A stretch of 64,000 nt of DNA from Mesostigma viride (lineage: Eukaryota > Streptophyta > Mesostigmatophyceae > Mesostigmatales > Mesostigmataceae), in NCBI GenBank assembly GCA_009746045.1, contig RPFO01000115.1, positions 740,474 to 804,473 of the forward strand, given 5' to 3'. The translations under genes and the position numbers were made by a program. Shown in pieces: positions 60,171 to 64,000 of the stretch. Each line of letters starts with the position of its first letter. The first letter of the stretch is position 1. The notes below the pieces were generated by a model. It ran no database searches, was not told where the DNA came from, and was given only the letters and a program-made list of their open reading frames with translations.

Positions 60171-60416
60171 CCTCAGATGCCTGCGCTGCGGTCTGCAGCG
60201 CCCTGAGCTGAGGTTGGAGCTTGTGGGCGACCTTGGCAATTCTACAAATTGGAGACCCGGCCCTCCATTAATAAGCGCGTCAACTGTGTCACGTGGGTGC
60301 CAATACAGAGTCAAGGCCTCCATGCACCGTGTTGAGTGTTGTGTTCAGCGAGGTCAGCTTCGATCTCGGCCAACGGCCAGGTCACGTGCTCACTCCAGCA
60401 CTGCTCGGATGTCATC

Positions 60417-61600
60417 CTTAATTAATTAATCAATTAATTAAACTCGTGCTCCCGTTGGGGAGTCACGGAGCACCGAAGTGCTTTTAATCCCTGTGTGTGC
60501 ACTACAGGAGAAAGGGCAGAGACCCCCAGTCTCCTTCATGCCAGAGGCATGCGGCACAGCTGCATTCGGGCGCGCTAGCTAAACGGACACGCTAACGATC
60601 CGGCAGTCTGTGGGTGCAATAAGACCCATGTGAGCACATCATAGCAAAGAGCGTGGGCAAGTACTCTGAACATAGCCAGGGCGTAGCATGGCTGTACTAG
60701 GACTAGGCTAAGGCTATGGCTGGTTGTGTACCGTGCGTTGGCGGCACGTGACTAGGTGTGTTGGCACATGCAGCGAGGCAAACATTCTAGTAGGCATGGC
60801 TGCCTTAGCGGCAGTGACGCCACTGGTTACAAGCTAGGGCTATTGCTATTCTAGCCCGCTGCAGGGCGTCCACATCTTGTGGTTGATCATCAGGTCCCTG
60901 CCCCTCCAGTACACCTTGGGCTTCTGGGGGTCCTGCTTATATGGCGGAGGTATTCCGGCCACAGGTCGCGTCGCTGCTGTTGCTGAGCGGGGGTGAGGTC
61001 GTCATCCAGCGTCCAGGTGAGGTCGTGCAACCGCTTGCGACGAGAGAGGAACCGCTGCTTGCAGAGGGAGGGAGCCCACGATGTGGCTGCCGGCTGCGCA
61101 GGCCAGGCTGGGTTGCGGAGCTTAGCGACGAGATCGCGTTCAGTTAGCTGGAAGAAGCTGAAAAGGATTGCGAGGCAATGGGTGAGCTCTGGCAGGGCGA
61201 GGAACTCCTCCAGGTTGTCAGTGGGGATGGGCCGGCCCAACGGGCCCACGGGCGTAGCTCGCGTTCCAGTGCTAAGAACTGGACTATCTCGGCGCATTCC
61301 GCGTTGGTCAGTTTCAGCCAGCCGCTGAAAGAAATTAAAGTTTGCGTAGTCTAGGTACTGTCGCCATTTATTCTGATCGCCATTTATGTTTGTCGTAGCA
61401 GGCTTTCTTGGGCTCGGGCGAGGCGCTTGGTGATGGTTTTGCTGGCGATCCATGGGTTTGCGGGCCCATACGGCCGGGTAAGGATGATGGCGAGTGGGTT
61501 GGGCTGGGAGCCGGAAAGCTCCTTTTCCAAACTGCATTTTGCTTTCGGAGTCGTCGTAGCTGGAATATTGTCACGTGCGTTAATTAATAATTAATTAATA
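60417..61600 (-). mobile_element. Family B ORF1 element (copy B2)
   Basis: Tail (TTAATTAA...) at 60418-60440. Nested hairpins at 60446-60473: inner CTCCC-GTTG-GGGAG, outer GTGCTCC/GGAGCAC. A 3' UTR follows to about 60880, then the ORF1 relic to 61574. The 5' side ends near an A/T palindrome flanked by CACGTG-like sequence (61573-61610). Confidence 0.65.
60890..61574 (-). pseudogene. Family B ORF1, internally deleted and frameshifted
   Basis: One frame starts at 61574 and carries PSPSASPEPKKACYDKHKW, echoing SASPEPK of family A. The frame then shifts to KWRQYLDYANFNFFQRLAE and ELTHCLAILFSFFQLTERDL. It jumps to LSRRKRLHDLTWTLDDDLTP and QQQQRRDLWPEYL, the conserved C-terminal motif. The coiled coil and RRM-like part are missing. 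Confidence 0.7.
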
Positions 61601-61609
61601 AGCACGTGA

Positions 61610-62630
61610 CTCACAACACCTTGAAATGGCCTTTTTTTTACATAAATTCTGGCCCATGGCAAGTTTATGGTTGGATTGACCTAGGATTGGATCCCACGAC
61701 TCCCCAGGATGTGTCTGGCTAGTGGTGGAGTAGTTGAGTCAAAATGTTAAGTTTACGTGGTATTCCCTGCTTAAGTTAACTCCAGATCCAAGGCCAAAAC
61801 TGGCCACCTAAACCACTTGCACTTGCATAGCAACAATAATTGATATCAGATTATGCTGTAACTTTGCAAGGGTGACGAATACGAGTTGTTCTGACCTTGT
61901 ACAAAGTTCTAGGGCATTCGGAGCCCTATTTAGTGACAAATGCTAGCAAAATAGTGCTAGCATTTGTCGTAAATGGCAATTTTTAATTAATATTAAATCC
62001 AAATAATGTCAGAATGACACCCAAACCTATTGTCATCATGCCAACACCTGACACAGGGTCCCCACAATTCATGTGCAAAAATTCAGATCATACGGAGCCC
62101 AAAATGGTGACATTTGCCTGCATTTGTCACCATTTTGGCTCTTTTTTATCACAATTTTAACAACACTAACCACCAAGACACTCCCCAAGCTAGGGCACAT
62201 CATGTTAATTCTTTGCAGGCAACTCAAGAATGACTAGTACAAACAGCGTGCAAAACCTTGGGGCATGTGAATGCCTGAGTGGTGACCATAGCTAGCAGAA
62301 TGTATAATGTAAGGTAGACATTGCCAGTATGCCACATTGCTGTGATGCGCAGTGCACGTCCATATATACCCCATAACACCATACCTTTAAACTACTTGGC
62401 ACATTGCAAAATGGGAAGGAAAGGTGGACAATACATGCCACGTCACTAGAACACAGCCATTTGGTTGCTACCAACACGCACCATGCGTGATATATACGTG
62501 TAATACATGTCAAGAACATGCCGAGCGAACATCAAGGTGAAGTGACACCCAGCCGCTGGCACATGTCACCTGGCATCCACGTATGCTCACGTGATATGGT
62601 ATTGGCATATCCCATGTCTCCATCTCTTGT
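61610..62630. other. A/T-rich non-coding region
   Basis: No gene seen. The start resembles 53320. Imperfect repeats of the phrase 'TGACAAATGCTAGCAAAA / GTGACATTTGCCTGCATTTG' occur at 61930-62150. Confidence 0.45.
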
Positions 62631-62639
62631 GCTTTGTGG

Positions 62640-63900
62640 GCACCGAGCCACCCATGCAGTAACCCACCCATGCAGCCACCTGGTCACCCACCCAATGAAC
62701 TGCTTACACTCTTGCGCGCCCGTGCACCCAGCCACCCACACGTCCACCCACCTAGTGACCAAAGCCAGCCAGCCAGCCGTGCACGTGCTAACCCACCTTA
62801 TTATATAACCACGCATGCACCTAGGCACCCAACCAGCTTAACCAACCCACTTGGACATTCACCCACCCAGCAAGGCACCTGCGCTTGCAACCCACACACC
62901 TATAATAGGTAATAAGGAAGCACTCACCCATCCAATGAGCCAACCACCCAACCACCCAACCACCTAAACACCCAGCCAGCATGCCCCATATGCACCATCC
63001 GGCCACCCACCCTTGACCCACCCACCCACCCACCCACTCAACCACTCAGTGCCCCCCCACCCTTATACCCACTGACCCACCCACACATGCACTTTCTCAG
63101 CCAGCCACCCCCACCTCACCCCCAACCTGCACAGCCCTTCACCAGCGATATCAGGTGAGTCGGTCCCAACCATAAACCCACCCACGCATCCATATCTGTG
63201 CGCCCACCCGCCCATCTACCCGTCCCTTCGCCCACCGACCCACACCTAGTCATCTACACATCCACCAGCCACCAACCACCAATGGCCCATCCACCAACCC
63301 ACCCACCCACACGCATCCCTAACCACCCAACCACTAACCCACCATCCTCAAACCCATGCAATTGTTTCACTCACACATCTAACTACCCACCCACTTAGGA
63401 GTCTCCAAAGCCTATCATCACGCAGACACCTGGCCATCTGCCTACAACCGATCACCCTAACACTCGTCTACCCATCATGACCAGCCACCCATCCACCCAC
63501 CCTCTCCACCTGCCTGTGCTCCCAGCTACTCGGCCAGCCATTTACCAAGGCATCCACCTTTCAGCCAGCCACCTGCCATTGAACCCACCCATGTCTAGGA
63601 ATCCCTTGAAGCATCTACAGCCTAAGCCTCCCACCCAAGACTTCCAGGGCAACTGAACAACCAACCAACCAATCAACCAGCTACACAACTACCTAACCAC
63701 CTAACCACTCAACAACCCGATCACCAAACCACCTAACCACCCAACACCCAAACCAGCCAGGCATGTGCCCGCCCATTTGCCCTCGCACGCCCGCACCATC
63801 AGGTCCCTCCATACACGCCCCGTTCACCTAGCCAGCCACACACCTAGCCAGCCACCTGCCCAACTCACGCATGAAGTCAACGTTAGCCATGCATGGCCTC
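62640..63900. repeat. Degenerate CCA/CCCA-rich minisatellite tract
   Basis: About 1.2 kb made mostly of ACCCACC, CCAGCCA and ACCAACC units with frequent variants, so period and copy number cannot be fixed by eye. The opposite strand is GGGT/GGTG-rich. Any ORF here reflects the composition. Confidence 0.85.
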
Positions 63901-64000
63901 ACGTTGCATCACTTGCATTGCATGGGTAGTTTGCATGAGGCAGCTTCCATCTCGTTGTCAGCAACTGAAAAGGCTCTTTCTTTACTTTAATGAATGAGCA

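Noticed and set aside
62532-63398. Several ORFs in the terminal CCA-rich tract
   Set aside because: Low-complexity His/Pro/Thr or Trp/Val/Gly peptides explained by the tract's composition.

Overview
This window is nuclear DNA of a eukaryote. Genes are split by many GT-AG introns, exons are GC-rich, and introns are full of micro- and minisatellites. Most of the rest is nested transposable elements. Intron density, alanine- and proline-rich exons and (GT)n/(GTGC)n introns suggest a green alga (chlorophyte). That is an inference; no rRNA, organelle gene or species marker is visible.

Layout. 1-3.4 kb: upstream DNA with a dense TGACG-motif cluster, then a small multi-exon gene of unknown function whose third exon lies in a perfect 92-bp tandem duplication. 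3.4-30.6 kb: a transposon graveyard. It holds ORF1-only non-LTR elements ('family A'), remnants of an RT-bearing LINE with the same 3' end, a retroelement relic interrupted by a Mutator-like insertion, a piggyBac-like insertion inside a family A copy, a Copia-type LTR retrotransposon inside a LINE, a hAT transposase relic, and a pogo/mariner-like element carrying a LINE copy. 31.0-49.2 kb: one large host gene, the RED/IK spliceosomal protein. I traced 21 phase-consistent exons plus a probable last exon; the introns hold about ten distinct tandem arrays. 49.3-52.5 kb: an inverted (twin-primed) family A insertion with a later, intact family A element inside it. 52.5-64 kb: more LINE, SINE and 'family B' ORF1 relics, gene-poor DNA, and a 1.2-kb CCA/CCCA-rich tract.

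How the parts fit. The most interesting system is the family A elements. Each is about 2 kb and has a conserved 5' leader, one ORF1-like protein of about 450 aa (predicted RNA-binding/coiled-coil, no reverse transcriptase or endonuclease), a 3' stem-loop and a short A/T-rich repeat tail. Three carry perfect 11-bp target-site duplications. Their terminal stem-loop and adjoining motif are shared with LINE fragments that do encode RT, so they look like ORF1-only elements moved in trans by a LINE, comparable in layout to mammalian HAL1. Family B shows a second pairing of ORF1 and stem-loop of the same kind.

Limits: no alignments or searches were run. Splice sites rest on GT-AG signals, reading phase and recalled RED family features. 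Repeat boundaries come from reading flanking duplications by eye.
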